Origin: Candidatus Burkholderia humilis
GTDB lineage: Bacteria > Pseudomonadota > Gammaproteobacteria > Burkholderiales > Burkholderiaceae
DNA: 64,000 nucleotides
Direction of reading: 5' to 3'
NCBI GenBank assembly: GCA_001184405.1
Contig: LFMX01000019.1
Coordinates: forward strand, 1 to 64,000
The notes under the pieces were generated by a model. That model had not been told where the DNA came from. It did not search any database and was given only the letters and a program-made list of their open reading frames with translations. Positions 40,457 to 50,337 of this stretch are shown piece after piece; position 1 is the first letter of the stretch, and every line of letters begins with the position of its first letter. Position numbers and translations under genes: made by a program.

Positions 40457-41483
40457 CTAACTAAATCCGCATTTCAGCGCGACGACGCCCAGGCCGCCGA
40501 GCGCGTCGGCATCGTTCGGATTGCTGGCTAATACCGACGAAAACCGCGCCTGCGCCGCGACCAGATCGCCGCGACCAGATCGCCGCGATCGACCGCCGCG
40601 AATCCTTCCGCGACCGTGCGCCCGCGCGCATCGACGGCGGCGTCGGCTTGCGCGCGGTCGCGGGCGGAGCGGTCCTGCTGCACCATTGAATCGAAACGCG
40701 CTTTGACGGCGGCATCGTCAGGCGCGGTCTGCAAATACGCCTGATACAACGGCGCATCCGATGCCCGCGCGTCCAGCCACAACAACGCCTGCCGCCAGCT
40801 TTTCTTGGCCTGCGCGCCGACGGCGTTGTCATTTTTGTCATTAGCCAGCTTCGCCAGCCGGTCGATGCCATCGCGCTGCCATCGCGCCGCGTCGAATCAC
40901 GATACGTCAGATGCTGCGCGTACGCAAGCGCGTAGCGCAGATCGTCGGTGTTCTGACGCGCGAGTTGTTCCAGACCGCGCCGCGCCTCGTCCCAGCCCTG
41001 CGGCGTCGCGGCGAGCGCCTGGTAATACTCGAGTTGAAGTTCGGGCGTCGCGGGCTTGCCGTCGATCGCCCGCCGATATTCCTGAACCGCCGATGCGCTC
41101 TGTCCACTCTGCGCAAGCCGCCGCGCATCGTTCACGCTTTGATCGTGCGATGACGTTTCGCCCAGCCGGCGCCCGAGTTAATCGATATTCGGATAACTCG
41201 GCGCGACCTGACGCAATTGCGCGAGATATTGCTGCGCGCCGCTGCCGTCCTTGCGATCGGCGAGCACCATGCCCATGCCGAACAGCGCATCCGGCTGTTT
41301 CGGATTGGTGCGCAGCACTTTCTGCCACACCTGTTCCGCGAGATCGCCGCGCTTGTGCGCCTGCCAATATTTGCCCTGATCGATGAGCACTTGCAGCGGA
41401 TCACTTGCGGCTTGCGCGAACGCCAAAGCGGGCGCAAGCGAAATCAGCGCGGCGATCACGCGTTTTCTGGTCTGGATCAGCAT
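40457..41483 (-). pseudogene. bcsC: BcsC N-terminal TPR region, stop and large deletion
   Basis: BcsC is the periplasmic TPR scaffold plus outer-membrane porin that lets cellulose leave the cell. The start MLIQTRKRVIAALISLAPAL has a signal peptide ending AFAQA. TPR helices follow (GDLAEQVWQKVLRTNPKQPD, ALFGMGMVLADRKDG). An in-frame TAA occurs at 41178-41180, after which the same frame continues with NDARRLAQSGQSASAVQEYR and more TPRs. Frames change near 40870. The region ends with ASNPNDADALGGLGVVAL and a stop, next to the end of dhaK. About 340 codons remain of an expected 1200 or more, so the porin domain is deleted. Its ATG overlaps the end of bcsZ. Confidence 0.85.
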
Positions 41484-42264
41484 GCGCTTCTCCAGCTCGG
41501 CACGAGCCGCCCGTTGTCGTCGAAACGATATTTCCCGTCGATAAAACCGGCGACGAACAATCCGAGCACGCGGTCGTAATAGACCGGTTCGCGCGCCGCG
41601 TTCGGCGTGTTCAACACTTCGAGATGCGCGCGAGCCAGGCCGAGACCGCGTTCATCGTTCAGCGCCTTGAAGTAGGGCGCCAGCGCGCCCCAATACGACA
41701 GCGGGCCTTCGCCGCTCGCCGCGCCGCTGATCGTCGAGACCTTCTCGGGCGGATAACCGTTTTACGCGATGCTCGCGCGCATGCCGCCGAGCGCATCGAG
41801 CCACGGGCGCGCGAGCGGATCGTTCATCGACGACATGCCGATCCAGAGATACACGCGGATTGCGTCGTAACTGCCGACATCGCCATTTTTCGGATCGACG
41901 ACGAACTGCTGGTTCTGATAAGCTGCCTAGTCCGGCGAGTACCCGCGCGGCGCGGTCACTTTCACCAGACGCGCGGCGCTTTGCGCGAACTTCGTCCACG
42001 GACCGTCGGGCATCTCGTGCGCCATGCCGCGCAGAATCGGCAGCGGCAGATAACTCGAATTCAGCCGCGTGACATCGCCGGTGCGAAAAACCTTGCTGAC
42101 CGGACAGAAGCATCGGACCGAGGCCAGGCAACGTCACCGTTTCTTGTTTGACGATCTGCGTCGCGATCGCAAAGCCGAGCTTCGTGTACGACGGCTCTTT
42201 CCACAAACGCCCGGCCTGCAGCAAGTCGTACGCGATCCACATATCCGCGTCCGATGCCGAATTC
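41477..42264 (-). pseudogene. bcsZ: BcsZ GH8 endoglucanase, 5' deletion and two in-frame stops
   Basis: The first recognisable part is NSASDADMWIAYDLLQAGRL, a core motif of GH8 cellulases with a catalytic-site Asp, then SYTKLGFAIATQIVKQETVT. After a frameshift near 42090 the sequence runs to NQQFVVDPKNGDVGSYDAIR, VYLWIGMSSM, and GLFVAGFIDGKYRFDDNGRL. In that frame TAG at 41927-41929 and TAA at 41762-41764 interrupt it. About the first 100 residues, with the catalytic Glu region, are missing because BcsB sequence joins directly at about 42264. BcsZ trims cellulose during secretion. The combination of deletion, frameshift and nonsense changes shows old decay. Confidence 0.87.
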
Positions 42265-44294
42265 GCCGTGCCACCAGTCGACGAGCTTGAACGCGACATC
42301 GGAAAGCTGGAAGGTGCACGCGTCGCCATCGCCGGAAAAGGGCATGTGCTTGGCCCAGCGCTGGAACAACGGCTGACGGCCCGGCGAGCCGAGAATCAGC
42401 AAATCCTTGCCGGCGAAGCGGTCCACGTCCGGCGCGCTCGTGACCGTCACGCCCGTCACCGGATAGCCCGTCGATGCGCCCATCCGGCCCATTTCGAGCA
42501 AGTACAGGCTGTAATCGGCGGGATTCGGATCGTTCGGGAACACGACGGCCGTCTGCGACAAATCCGCCATGCGCGTGAACGGAAAACCGCCGTTGGCGAA
42601 CGCGGCCAGATCGGGCAGCGCCATGTAATGCGGGAAGCCGGTCAGATCGATGGTCGAATTCGGATCGATTGCGCCGAGGACGTTATCCAGCACGCGGCCC
42701 TGACATTCGCCGGTCTTTGGGATGTCGTAATAAAAGTGCAGCCGCAACTGCGCGCGCGGCGTGATGAGCAGCGGCGGAATATAAATTTCGCGACGCGCGG
42801 CGACGGTCCGGTCCGGCAACACACGGCTGAAATACTGGCCGAGATCGAACGTGGACGTAGACACGGCGGGAATGCGCAGCGACTGCACGAAGCCGTTATT
42901 CGCGCTGATATTGAGCGATGAACGATCCGGCGCGGGGCGCACGGTGTATCGATAACTCAGGTCGATCGGCACACCTTTCGTTTGCCACATAAAGAGATCG
43001 GGCGGCACGCGCAGATTGACGCGCACGGCGTCGGCGTCGTAGCCGTGCGCGGTGAGGTCGCGCGCTTCCGCGAGTTCGCCGAAGCGCACCGGGCGATCGG
43101 TCGAGAGCCAGTTCGGCGCGTCGTATGGGTGACGCGGTTGCAGATCGTTGAATTGCGTGATGGTCGCGCTCGTGCCGGACAACGTGTTCTGGCCGACGCA
43201 CAGCGCTTTCGCGGCAGTTTTCAGCTCGTTGTCGTCGCGGCCGAGCACGAGCAGCAGGCGGCCGCGCGCGGCGGCATCGCGTTCGACGACGGTGATCGTC
43301 GGACCGGAAACCGGCGGAATATCGACGCCCGCGATCTTGGCATCGCCGGTGGCGAAGACGACGGCGTTGCCCGCGAGCGGCCGGCACGTTATTGGTTTAC
43401 GCGGGGAAGATCGCGCCGCGATAACCCGCGAGCGAACCGAAATACGACGCGACCATGCCCGCGGATTCGAGCGTCGCCGGGCTCGGTTTTCCTGCGAACA
43501 CGAAGGGCAGTTCGAGCCGCCGCACATCGCGCCGATCGAAAAAGGGCTGCGGCAGCGCGGCCAAATTCGGCTTGTTCGCAATCGATGCATACGTGAGATC
43601 CAGCGACTCGCGTTGCTGACCGTCGCCCACAACGTCGAATTCGACGGATCTTCGCACTGACGCGTGTAATGCCCGATCAACTGCACGTTCAGATGATTGA
43701 ACTCGGTGATAAAGCGCGGATCGATCGCGACATCGCGCGCGACGAGCGTGCCGGCCTGATCGCGCGGAACGGGCAGCGTCGCGGCGACCTCGCCGTTCAC
43801 CAGCACTTTCAGTTGCGAGATTTCGGGCAGCAGCGACGGCGAGTAGCTGTAGATCAGATGCAGCACGGCGGCGGTCGCGACTTCATCGCCCCGCACCGAA
43901 AACGCGATGCCGTTCTGGCCGTCCGCGTGCCGCGCAGTTGCAGCGGATCGAGCGCGCCGTAATCGGCGAAGGTCAGCGTTTGACGACGACCGCCCGGAAC
44001 CAGCGTGCCGGGCTCGGCGGTGGTTGGCACGCGCGAAGTCAGCGGCAACGACGGCTTGCCAGAAAACGCAGGCACCGGCTGCGCGATCGTTGCCGGATTG
44101 AACACGACGGCCGGGCTCGGCGCGGGCACGTTGCCGACGCCAGTTGCTTGCGGTGCTTGTGTCGCCGCTGTGGCCTGCACGCTGATTGCGGTCTGCAGAG
44201 CCACAAAAGCCACGAGCACGCGCCCGATATGAAAACGCGGCGCACGCTCGCCTGCGATGACGCCGCGCGTCTTCGAAAATGCTTTGCGCATCAT
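42265..44294 (-). pseudogene. bcsB: BcsB cellulose synthase periplasmic subunit, frameshifts and 3' deletion
   Basis: BcsB is the periplasmic partner that anchors BcsA and binds the emerging glucan. From 44294 (MMRKAFSKTRG) a signal segment and RQTLTFADYGALDPLQLRGT are seen. Shifts near 43920 and twice between 43660 and 43390 are needed to read IAFSVRGDEVATAAVLHLIY, FITEFNHLNVQLIGHYTRQC and ALPQPFFDRRDVRRLELPFV. The following VAARREIYIPPLLITPRAQL, LRLHFYYDIPKTGECQGRVL and FPHYMALPDLAAFANGGFPF are intact in one frame. After FQLSDVAFKLVDWWHGE the sequence becomes BcsZ, so the last 200 or so residues including the membrane anchor are lost. The ATG shares one base with the bcsA stop. Confidence 0.87.
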
Positions 44295-46510
44295 TATTGG
44301 TCTTTGGTTTTCAGCTTCTTCACGTCGACCGGGCGCTTGTTCATCCAGGTCCGAAGGTCGCTGTAAAGATCCTCGAACAGGCCGGCGATACCGCGCGCGC
44401 CGACCATCAACACGTGCGACAGGCCGCGCAGCGGCGTATCCGGGCGGCGGCCTTCGGACCAGCCGGTCCAGGCGTCCTCGCGCGCGAAAGTGGTTTTCAC
44501 GAAGTCGTATTCCTGCTCCCGCGTGAGTTGCGATAAGCGCAAGCCGACGCGTCCCGGCGCGGTGAAACCGACTGTCGCGGGGAACGCGTATTCCTCGTCG
44601 CCACGGAACAGCGACACGGTGACGCGCTCGTGCATCGGCACTTCGATGTCGTTCGGCAGCTTCACGCCCACGCCGCCTTCCGAATAGTCGATGGTCTCGC
44701 AAGCCAGCGTGCGCCCGGTGCCGAACTTGAGCATGACGGGCATAGTTATCGTCACGCGATGCGTCGTGCGCACCTGTTTGCGCTCGCTCGCCGCCGCCAC
44801 CGATGCGCCGAGAATCAGCATGTTATAGAGCGTCCAGCACAGATTCAGGATGGTCGTATTCACTTCACTGCGCACGTGCCAATACAGCACGATATGCACG
44901 ACGCCCGCGATAAACCCGAGCAAATTCAGCAGCAGCAAAAAGAGATACGGCCGCGAGATATACCAGTCGAAGTAATCCTTTTCGATCTGTCCGCCCTTGG
45001 CCGTCACATTGAACTTGTCGAGCTTCGGATTGGTGACCGCGAGCAGCGTCGGCGCGGTGATATACGACGCCAGCACGGATTCATACACTTCCGCCCAGAA
45101 CGAATGCCGGAAGCTGCGCTGCATCCGCGAATTGGTGATGCTCGCGTGCATCATGTGCGGCAGCGCGAAAATGGCGATGCTGCTCGTCGCCGCTTCGATC
45201 ACATGCGCGCCGAAAAAGAGATACGACAGCGGCGCGGTCAGAAACACGAGACGCGGCACGCCGTAGAAGAAGTGCATCATCGCGTTCAGATAACACAGGC
45301 GCTGGCCGAGCTTCAGCCCCTTGCCGGTGAGCGGATTATCGATGCGAAAAATCTGCGTCATGCCGCGCGCCCAGCGAATGCGTTGCCCGATGTGTCCGGA
45401 CAGCGACTCCGTCACGAGACCGGCGGCCTGCGGAATCGCGAGATACGCCGTCGTATAGCCCAGCCGATGCAATTTGAGCGCCGTATGCGCGTCTTCCGTC
45501 ACGGTTTCGACCGCGATTCCACCGATTTCCTCGACCATCGAACGGCACAGCACCGCGCATGAGCCGCAGAAAAACGTGGCGTTCCACAAATCGTTGCCGT
45601 CCTGCACGAGCCCGTAAAACAGTTCGCCTTCGTTCGGCACTTTACGGAACGTGCCGAGATTGCGCTCGAACGGATCGGGCGGGAAAAAGTGGTGCGGCGT
45701 TTGCAACACCGACAAGAGCTTGTCGCGCAAAAACCAGTCGAGGCAGATTTGCAGAAACGAGCGCGTGGGAATGTGATCGCAATCGAAAATGGCGAGATAT
45801 TCGCCTTTCGTGATCTTCAGCGCTTCGTTGATATTGCCCGCCTTCGCGTGGCGATTGTGCGTGCGAATGGTCCAGTTGACGCTGATTTCCTCGCAGAATG
45901 CCTTGAACTCGGGGCGGCGGCCATCGTCGAGCACGTGGATGGAGAGCTTGTCGCTCGGATAATCCAGCGCGAGCGCGGCGTAAATCGTTGGCTTCACGAC
46001 GGACAATGGTTCGTTGTACGTCGGAATGAAGACATCGACGGTCGGCCAGTCGGCGCGATTTTTCGGCAGCGGAATCGGCTTGCGCTTGAGCGGCCACGAA
46101 GTCTGGAAGTAGCCGAGCAAGAGCACGCGCGTCGCGTAAACTTCGGCGGCGACGAGTAGCAAACCCCACGCGGCATCGAGCGGATGTTCCCAGTATGTCG
46201 TTTCGGTGAGGCGCCAGAACATATAGCGGCTCAATGCAACCACCGAAAGGAGAATCATCACGAGCGTGGGATATTGGCCTGGCAGACAGCGAAAAAACAG
46301 TGCGCAGCAAAAGCAGATGGTCGCGAACGCAAGCTGCTGGCCGAACGCAAGCGGCACGGTCACGACGAAGTAGAACGCGAAGAGCGCGAAGACGGTCATC
46401 GCGATGGTAAGGATGCGGCTGCTCCACACGCGCGCATCGACGAAACGCTCCAGGCGCGATGTCTTCATGCTGACTTCGACATCGGGCGACGGAATCTCAA
46501 CCTTGCTCAT
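44294..46510 (-). CDS. bcsA: Cellulose synthase catalytic subunit BcsA, intact
   Basis: BcsA polymerises UDP-glucose and threads the glucan through its own membrane channel. The start at 46510 (MSKVEIPSPDVEVSMKTSRL) gives 738 residues. N-terminal membrane helices (ILTIAMTVFALFAFYFVVTV) lead to the GT2 domain with VDVFIPTYNEP, VLDDGRRPEF, IFDCDHIP, the catalytic VTEDAHTALKLH and QRIRW (QxxRW). Further helices follow, then a PilZ domain for c-di-GMP with RKQVRTTHR and DYSEGGVG. There is no lesion although the partners BcsB, BcsC, BcsZ and BcsQ are all broken. Without BcsB no cellulose should be made. Its 2.2 kb open frame in this context is unusual. A start far upstream (46837) is open but runs over bcsQ and is rejected. 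Confidence 0.93.
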   Translation of the reverse strand: MSKVEIPSPDVEVSMKTSRLERFVDARVWSSRILTIAMTVFALFAFYFVVTVPLAFGQQLAFATICFCCALFFRCLPGQYPTLVMILLSVVALSRYMFWRLTETTYWEHPLDAAWGLLLVAAEVYATRVLLLGYFQTSWPLKRKPIPLPKNRADWPTVDVFIPTYNEPLSVVKPTIYAALALDYPSDKLSIHVLDDGRRPEFKAFCEEISVNWTIRTHNRHAKAGNINEALKITKGEYLAIFDCDHIPTRSFLQICLDWFLRDKLLSVLQTPHHFFPPDPFERNLGTFRKVPNEGELFYGLVQDGNDLWNATFFCGSCAVLCRSMVEEIGGIAVETVTEDAHTALKLHRLGYTTAYLAIPQAAGLVTESLSGHIGQRIRWARGMTQIFRIDNPLTGKGLKLGQRLCYLNAMMHFFYGVPRLVFLTAPLSYLFFGAHVIEAATSSIAIFALPHMMHASITNSRMQRSFRHSFWAEVYESVLASYITAPTLLAVTNPKLDKFNVTAKGGQIEKDYFDWYISRPYLFLLLLNLLGFIAGVVHIVLYWHVRSEVNTTILNLCWTLYNMLILGASVAAASERKQVRTTHRVTITMPVMLKFGTGRTLACETIDYSEGGVGVKLPNDIEVPMHERVTVSLFRGDEEYAFPATVGFTAPGRVGLRLSQLTREQEYDFVKTTFAREDAWTGWSEGRRPDTPLRGLSHVLMVGARGIAGLFEDLYSDLRTWMNKRPVDVKKLKTKDQ

Positions 46511-46557
46511 GCAAGTTTCCTCGACGATGCGCCGATCGAATCGATGGCGGCAAGCAG

Positions 46558-47293
46558 TCAGTCGCCGCACTGACGCAGATCGGCGGCGGCTTGCGAGAGC
46601 GGATCGTAGTGGATGAGCGTGGTATCGCACGCGAGCGATTCCGCAATGCCTTCGTCCTGATGGATCACGCCCGGAAACAGCTTCGTGCCGAGCATATTGC
46701 GCAGCACTTTCAGTACGTCCTTGCTCAACTGGCGCGACTGATCGACCTGATTCACGACGTACACCTGACCCGCGAAATCCTTGCGCGGCGCGGCGTAGGG
46801 CGCTCCATGCCGGGAATCGCGGCGTAGGACGCGGCATCCGCGAGCACCACGTTCAGGGCGATATTCGCGGCCGTCAGCGCCGTGCGCGTGTAGACGGACG
46901 AGCCCGGCGGGGTATCGACGATCACGATGTCGTTGGCATCGAGCGCGAGCGTGTGCAGCGAATCGGCGAGCCAGTTTGGATCGTGATCGACGAGCGCCTC
47001 GAAGCGGCGGTGATCGTCTTCGACCACCGCGCCGTAGGGCAGCACGGTCACGCCATCGACACCATCGACACCATCGAACATGACGGTTTGCCACGGATCG
47101 TGGGAGAGCGTCGCGCGCGAAATGCCGTCGATGCTGTCGAGCGGAATGCCGAAGTGCAAGCGCAGCGCGTTCTGCGGATCGAGATCAAGCACGATCACGC
47201 GCCGATTGCGGCCGCCAGCACCGACCCGAGATTCGCGGCGAGCGTCGTCTTGCCGACGCCGCCCTTTGCCGACACCACCGTGATGACCTTCAT
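46558..47293 (-). pseudogene. bcsQ: BcsQ (MinD-like ATPase), two frameshifts
   Basis: The start at 47293 reads MKVITVVSAKGGVGKTTLAA, with the deviant Walker A KGGVGKTT of ParA/MinD ATPases. A frameshift near 47205 separates it from VIVLDLDPQNALRLHFGIPL and DIVIVDTPPGSSVYTRTALT. A second near 46800 leads to GQVYVVNQVDQSRQLSKDVL and GVIHQDEGIAESLACDTTLI to the stop at 46558. BcsQ localises cellulose secretion to a pole and is needed for it in enterobacteria. A 9-base unit CACCATCGA is tandemly repeated near 47056-47078, giving GVDGVDGV in the protein. Its ATG overlaps the bcsP stop as ATGA. Confidence 0.88.
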
Positions 47294-47955
47294 GAGCGCG
47301 AGCCCCACGCGCGGGCGGGACGTTTGGCGGTGTCGTCGCTCGGATCGTCGCCGGCGGTACGCAGCCGGTCGAACAGCGCGTTCAATGAATTCGATGAGTT
47401 CGATGCCGGCGTGGGCTTGGGTTTGTCGAAGAGCTTGCCGAGGATCGATGGCGCGGGTTCTTCACGCTGCGTCCTAAGCGCAGGCTGCACGTCTGCTTGC
47501 GATTGGGCGCTGCTGTTTGCGCGCGCGATAGCCGCTGCCGCCGATGCGAGCGCGGAGCCGCTTTCGGTGACTGGCTCAACGTTTGTTTCCGGTAGGGATT
47601 CCGCGAGCTTCGAGAAACGCGTCGCGCGATGGGCATCGACCGAAGGATTGACGTTGACAGGCGGAATGCTTCGCCGATGCGCATGCGCAAATAACGGCGC
47701 TTTGCCGCGACTGATCGGCGTGAGCACGGGCTCGCTCGATGGCTTTTGCGCTGGCCGCTGATCCTGCGCCGGGCGCGCAATTGATTGCGCGTCACGGCGC
47801 GGAGCGATCGCCGGAATCGACGGCTGCGCGAAGTCGAGCGTCGCGAGCAGCGGCCAGCGCGTACTCGCCTCGTTCTCGCGGCCGATTTCCTGATAATTCC
47901 CTGCGTCGCCGCCAAAATGATCGAACAACTTCTCGATATAGCGCGAAGTATTCAT
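47290..47955 (-). CDS. bcsP: BcsP-type cellulose biosynthesis protein
   Basis: The 221-residue product starts MNTSRYIEKLFDHFGGDAGN with YQEIGRENEA, the conserved N-terminal signature of BcsP/BcsR-related proteins in beta-proteobacterial bcs operons. The rest is low-complexity and rich in Ala, Pro and Ser, ending with ILGKLFDKPKP, SNSLNALFDRLRTAG and a basic tail. No enzymatic motif. Related proteins interact with BcsQ and are needed for cellulose secretion. Position directly before bcsQ, with overlapping stop and start, supports the call. The frame is open but such low-complexity proteins tolerate change. Confidence 0.75.
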   Translation of the reverse strand: MNTSRYIEKLFDHFGGDAGNYQEIGRENEASTRWPLLATLDFAQPSIPAIAPRRDAQSIARPAQDQRPAQKPSSEPVLTPISRGKAPLFAHAHRRSIPPVNVNPSVDAHRATRFSKLAESLPETNVEPVTESGSALASAAAAIARANSSAQSQADVQPALRTQREEPAPSILGKLFDKPKPTPASNSSNSLNALFDRLRTAGDDPSDDTAKRPARAWGSRS

Positions 47956-48061
47956 AATGCCGCTTCCTCGTCATGCCTTTGTTTGCTACTGGCCAGGTTC
48001 AGCTTGCTTCGTTTTTATCGCACCGCTCGCTTGAGGTGCGGACGCCTGTGAGCGCTTCTTG

Positions 48062-48514
48062 TCAGACCGCGCCGCGCACAAGCCTGAATTCCACCGCGCC
48101 GTCGTCGCCGAACTCGCTCGCCTGCCTCACGGCGAGGCCGCGCGCGCCGAGCGTACTCAGCCACTGCTGATACGCGCCTTCCAGAAACGCGGGCGTCCAG
48201 CTCAGCGCGTTCTGCCCGAAAGCAGGTAATGGCGCGCAATAGTGGACAATGCTCAGATAATCGCGTTCATCGGAAAGCTCGACGAAGCCCCATTCGGTAT
48301 TGCGCCAGAGGCCGTTCAGCGCCTCCGCCAGCTCCGCCGTCGATCTGCATTCCGGCAGCGGATGCGCTTCAGCAAACCGGCCGCCTACGCGATGCATCAA
48401 CTGCCGCAACTCGCTCCGGCCGATTTGCGCTTCGAATTCCTCTGCCAGCGCAGCAAGCCAGCCACGCCATTGCCGGGAAATCTGCTGATCGAGATAATCA
48501 TAAATGGCGGCCAT
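48062..48514 (-). CDS. bcsD: BcsD cellulose synthase accessory subunit
   Basis: The 150-residue protein reads MAAIYDYLDQQISRQWRGWL, ELRQLMHRVGGRFAEAHPLP, LNGLWRNTEWGFVELSDERD and YLSIVHYCAPLPAFGQNALS with WTPAFLEGAYQQWLS. This is the BcsD/AcsD fold, which assembles into a periplasmic or cytosolic ring that orders glucan chains. It is the promoter-proximal gene of the set bcsD-P-Q-A-B-Z-C, all on the minus strand. The frame is intact. Confidence 0.87.
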   Translation of the reverse strand: MAAIYDYLDQQISRQWRGWLAALAEEFEAQIGRSELRQLMHRVGGRFAEAHPLPECRSTAELAEALNGLWRNTEWGFVELSDERDYLSIVHYCAPLPAFGQNALSWTPAFLEGAYQQWLSTLGARGLAVRQASEFGDDGAVEFRLVRGAV

Positions 48515-49012
48515 ATTTTTCTTGAGTAAAGCGCGGATCAGCGTGGTTGATCGGTCGTTTTTACATCCGCCGTTAGCGCATTTCTTTGCTTACAGGCATT
48601 AAGTCGATGTTGCGCCGTGCCGGTATGACACGTCTGACGTTACTGCATCGCGATATTTTTCGCCAGTGAAAAGCCTGGCGACGACTGCGCTATTTGAACG
48701 AATGAATTGGCGGCCCAATTAACGCTTTTGAAACCCTATTTGCTGGACGAATCATCGACACAAATGGGTTGAATCGGGCGCGTTGCCTTGGTCAGCGGAG
48801 GCCGAAGTGTACCATTCCGTTAATGTCATGGAACCGGCAAGCGTCCGCTTCATATTCTTACCGATTGACTTTTGCCGCGATTCAATCATCGATGGGGTTT
48901 TAATTGCCCGCTGACGGTGAAGATTTTCGTCTGATATTAAAGCGATAAATCAGGCTTAATGCAGGAATCTTTTAATCACTTGAAGGGAGGGCGGCGGCTA
49001 CAGTCAAAAAAA
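48515..49012. promoter_or_regulatory. Intergenic region upstream of the bcs operon
   Basis: About 500 AT-richer bases with no reading frame. It should hold the promoter of the leftward bcs operon. No specific operator could be identified. The right end abuts a hairpin at 49013 that belongs to the small gene on the minus strand. Confidence 0.45.
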
Positions 49013-49031
49013 CGCCCCGGAAACCGGGGCG
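49013..49031 (-). terminator. Hairpin terminator of the 64-aa gene
   Basis: CGCCCCGG (49013-49020) and CCGGGGCG (49024-49031) form a perfect 8-bp stem with a three-base loop. Seven A on the plus strand directly left of it (49006-49012) give a U run for leftward transcription. It lies 25 bases after the stop at 49056. Confidence 0.85.
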
Positions 49032-49055
49032 CTTGATGTAGGAAGCCTCGAACGC

Positions 49056-49250
49056 TTACGGGATTGCGCGAACAGCGTCCCTGACTGCGTCCATCACGAT
49101 GCCGTAATTGAGCGGGATGTCCAACGAATCTGAGTAGTCGCCGTCGTCGGCGGACTCAAGCGCGGCGCTGACCGGAATCGGCTCATAGGCGGTTTCGCCT
49201 GCCGGGTTGTCGCGACCTTCGATGGCACCCTGTAATTGCGGATTCTTCAC
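49056..49250 (-). CDS. Small acidic hypothetical protein (64 aa, GTG start)
   Basis: A GTG start at 49250 is preceded by AAGGAGTAAATC, a good ribosome binding site, and a clean terminator follows the stop, so this is a real single-gene unit. The product MKNPQLQGAIEGRDNPAGET and then ALESADDGDYSDSLDIPLNY with a short C-terminal helix is acidic and without signal peptide or known motif. It has some features of a precursor peptide (small, charged, own promoter), but no modification gene is adjacent. Function unknown. Confidence 0.7.
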   Translation of the reverse strand: MKNPQLQGAIEGRDNPAGETAYEPIPVSAALESADDGDYSDSLDIPLNYGIVMDAVRDAVRAIP

Positions 49251-49707
49251 GATTTACTCCTTCCGGTGAGCGGCGAGGAAGTGCAATATAACGCAATGTC
49301 ATGACAATTTGACGACTTTGTAGGGAAGCTCATTCCGAAACGCTCGCGCCTGGCGCGCCGGTTTTCGCTGTGGTCGCGTGTTTCTAAAGAGTGCCGGAGC
49401 TTCCAGTTTAATGGCGCGATTCGCAAACGTTCGCACTTTGGATTATGACAATAGCGTGTCGGTATGGCGGCGCGGGCTGAAAAACTGGTCCGGAACTTGC
49501 TTGTTTCCGTGGCTATGACCGAATCGTGGCGAATTCAGGCGCGCAGAACAATCCTTCGATTCGGTCAAGCGAGGAAACAAATTTGCGCACTCTCTGGCGA
49601 CTGTGCGTGAGTTCGTTTCCTCTTATCATGATTTCGGCGTGCCAACTACTTTGGCCACATTTGCCGTTTATGCAAAGGATGGTCAGTATGGAAGGGAGAA
49701 AGGGCGC
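49251..49707. promoter_or_regulatory. Intergenic region between divergent genes
   Basis: About 450 bases holding the promoters of the small acidic gene (leftwards) and of the NAD(P)-binding protein (rightwards). The right end contains GGAAGGGAGAAAGGGCGC before ATG 49708, a purine-rich ribosome binding site. No other element is seen. Confidence 0.45.
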
Positions 49708-50323
49708 ATGAGCAAGATCGCGATCATTGGAGCGACCGGCAATGTCGGGAGCCGTCTGCTCGACGAAGCGTTGCGGCGTGGACACACGGTCACCGCGGTC
49801 GCGCGCGACACGTCGACGCTGACGCCGCGCGAGAATCTCAGCGCGAAAAACGTCGATGCGCTCGATGCCGCCGCGCTCGCCGACGCCTTATCTGGCCACG
49901 ATGCCGTCTTCAGCGCCACGCGTTTCGCGACGTTCTCTGAGCCTGCGCTGGTCGAACCCGCTGCGGCGCGCGGGCGTGCGGCGCGTGATGGTCGTAGGCG
50001 GCGCGGGAAGTTTGTACGTTGCGCCGGATCAGCGCGTGCTCGATCAGCCCGGTTTCCCCGATGCCTACAAACCCGAAGCGACCGCAGGCGCAGCGTTTCT
50101 CGATGCGCTGCGGCGCGAGCGCGATCTGGACTGGACTTTCGTGTCGCCATCGGCGGAATTCGTGAGCGGTCCGCGCACGCAGACATTCCGGCTCGGCGTG
50201 GACGAACTGCTGGTCGACCGCTCGGGCCGAAGCTGGATCATCTTCGATGATTACGCCATCGCCTTTCTCGACGACTTCGAAAGCGGGGCGCATATCAAAC
50301 AGCGGTTTACCGTCGGCTACTAA
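49708..50323 (+). pseudogene. NAD(P)H-binding (NmrA/YwnB-like) protein, frameshifted
   Basis: MSKIAIIGATGNVGSRLLDE is the GxxGxxG Rossmann start of atypical short-chain dehydrogenases like YwnB and NmrA-like regulators. It continues ALRRGHTVTAVARD and ALADALSGHDAVFSATRF, then breaks near 49950. The rest in another frame is GVRRVMVVGGAGSLYVAPDQ, DWTFVSPSAEFVSGPRTQTF and SWIIFDDYAIAFLDDFESGA to TAA 50321-50323. Full length about 205 residues. No Tyr-x-x-x-Lys catalytic motif is present, so it belongs to the NADPH-sensing or flavin-reductase type. It lies alone on its strand. Confidence 0.8.
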
Positions 50324-50337
50324 ACGCGCGGGCGCAA

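Noticed and set aside
44294-46837. An 847-codon version of BcsA starting at 46837
   Set aside because: The upstream 109 codons lie over bcsQ in another frame and have no BcsA similarity; the ATG at 46510 gives the normal BcsA N-terminus and length.
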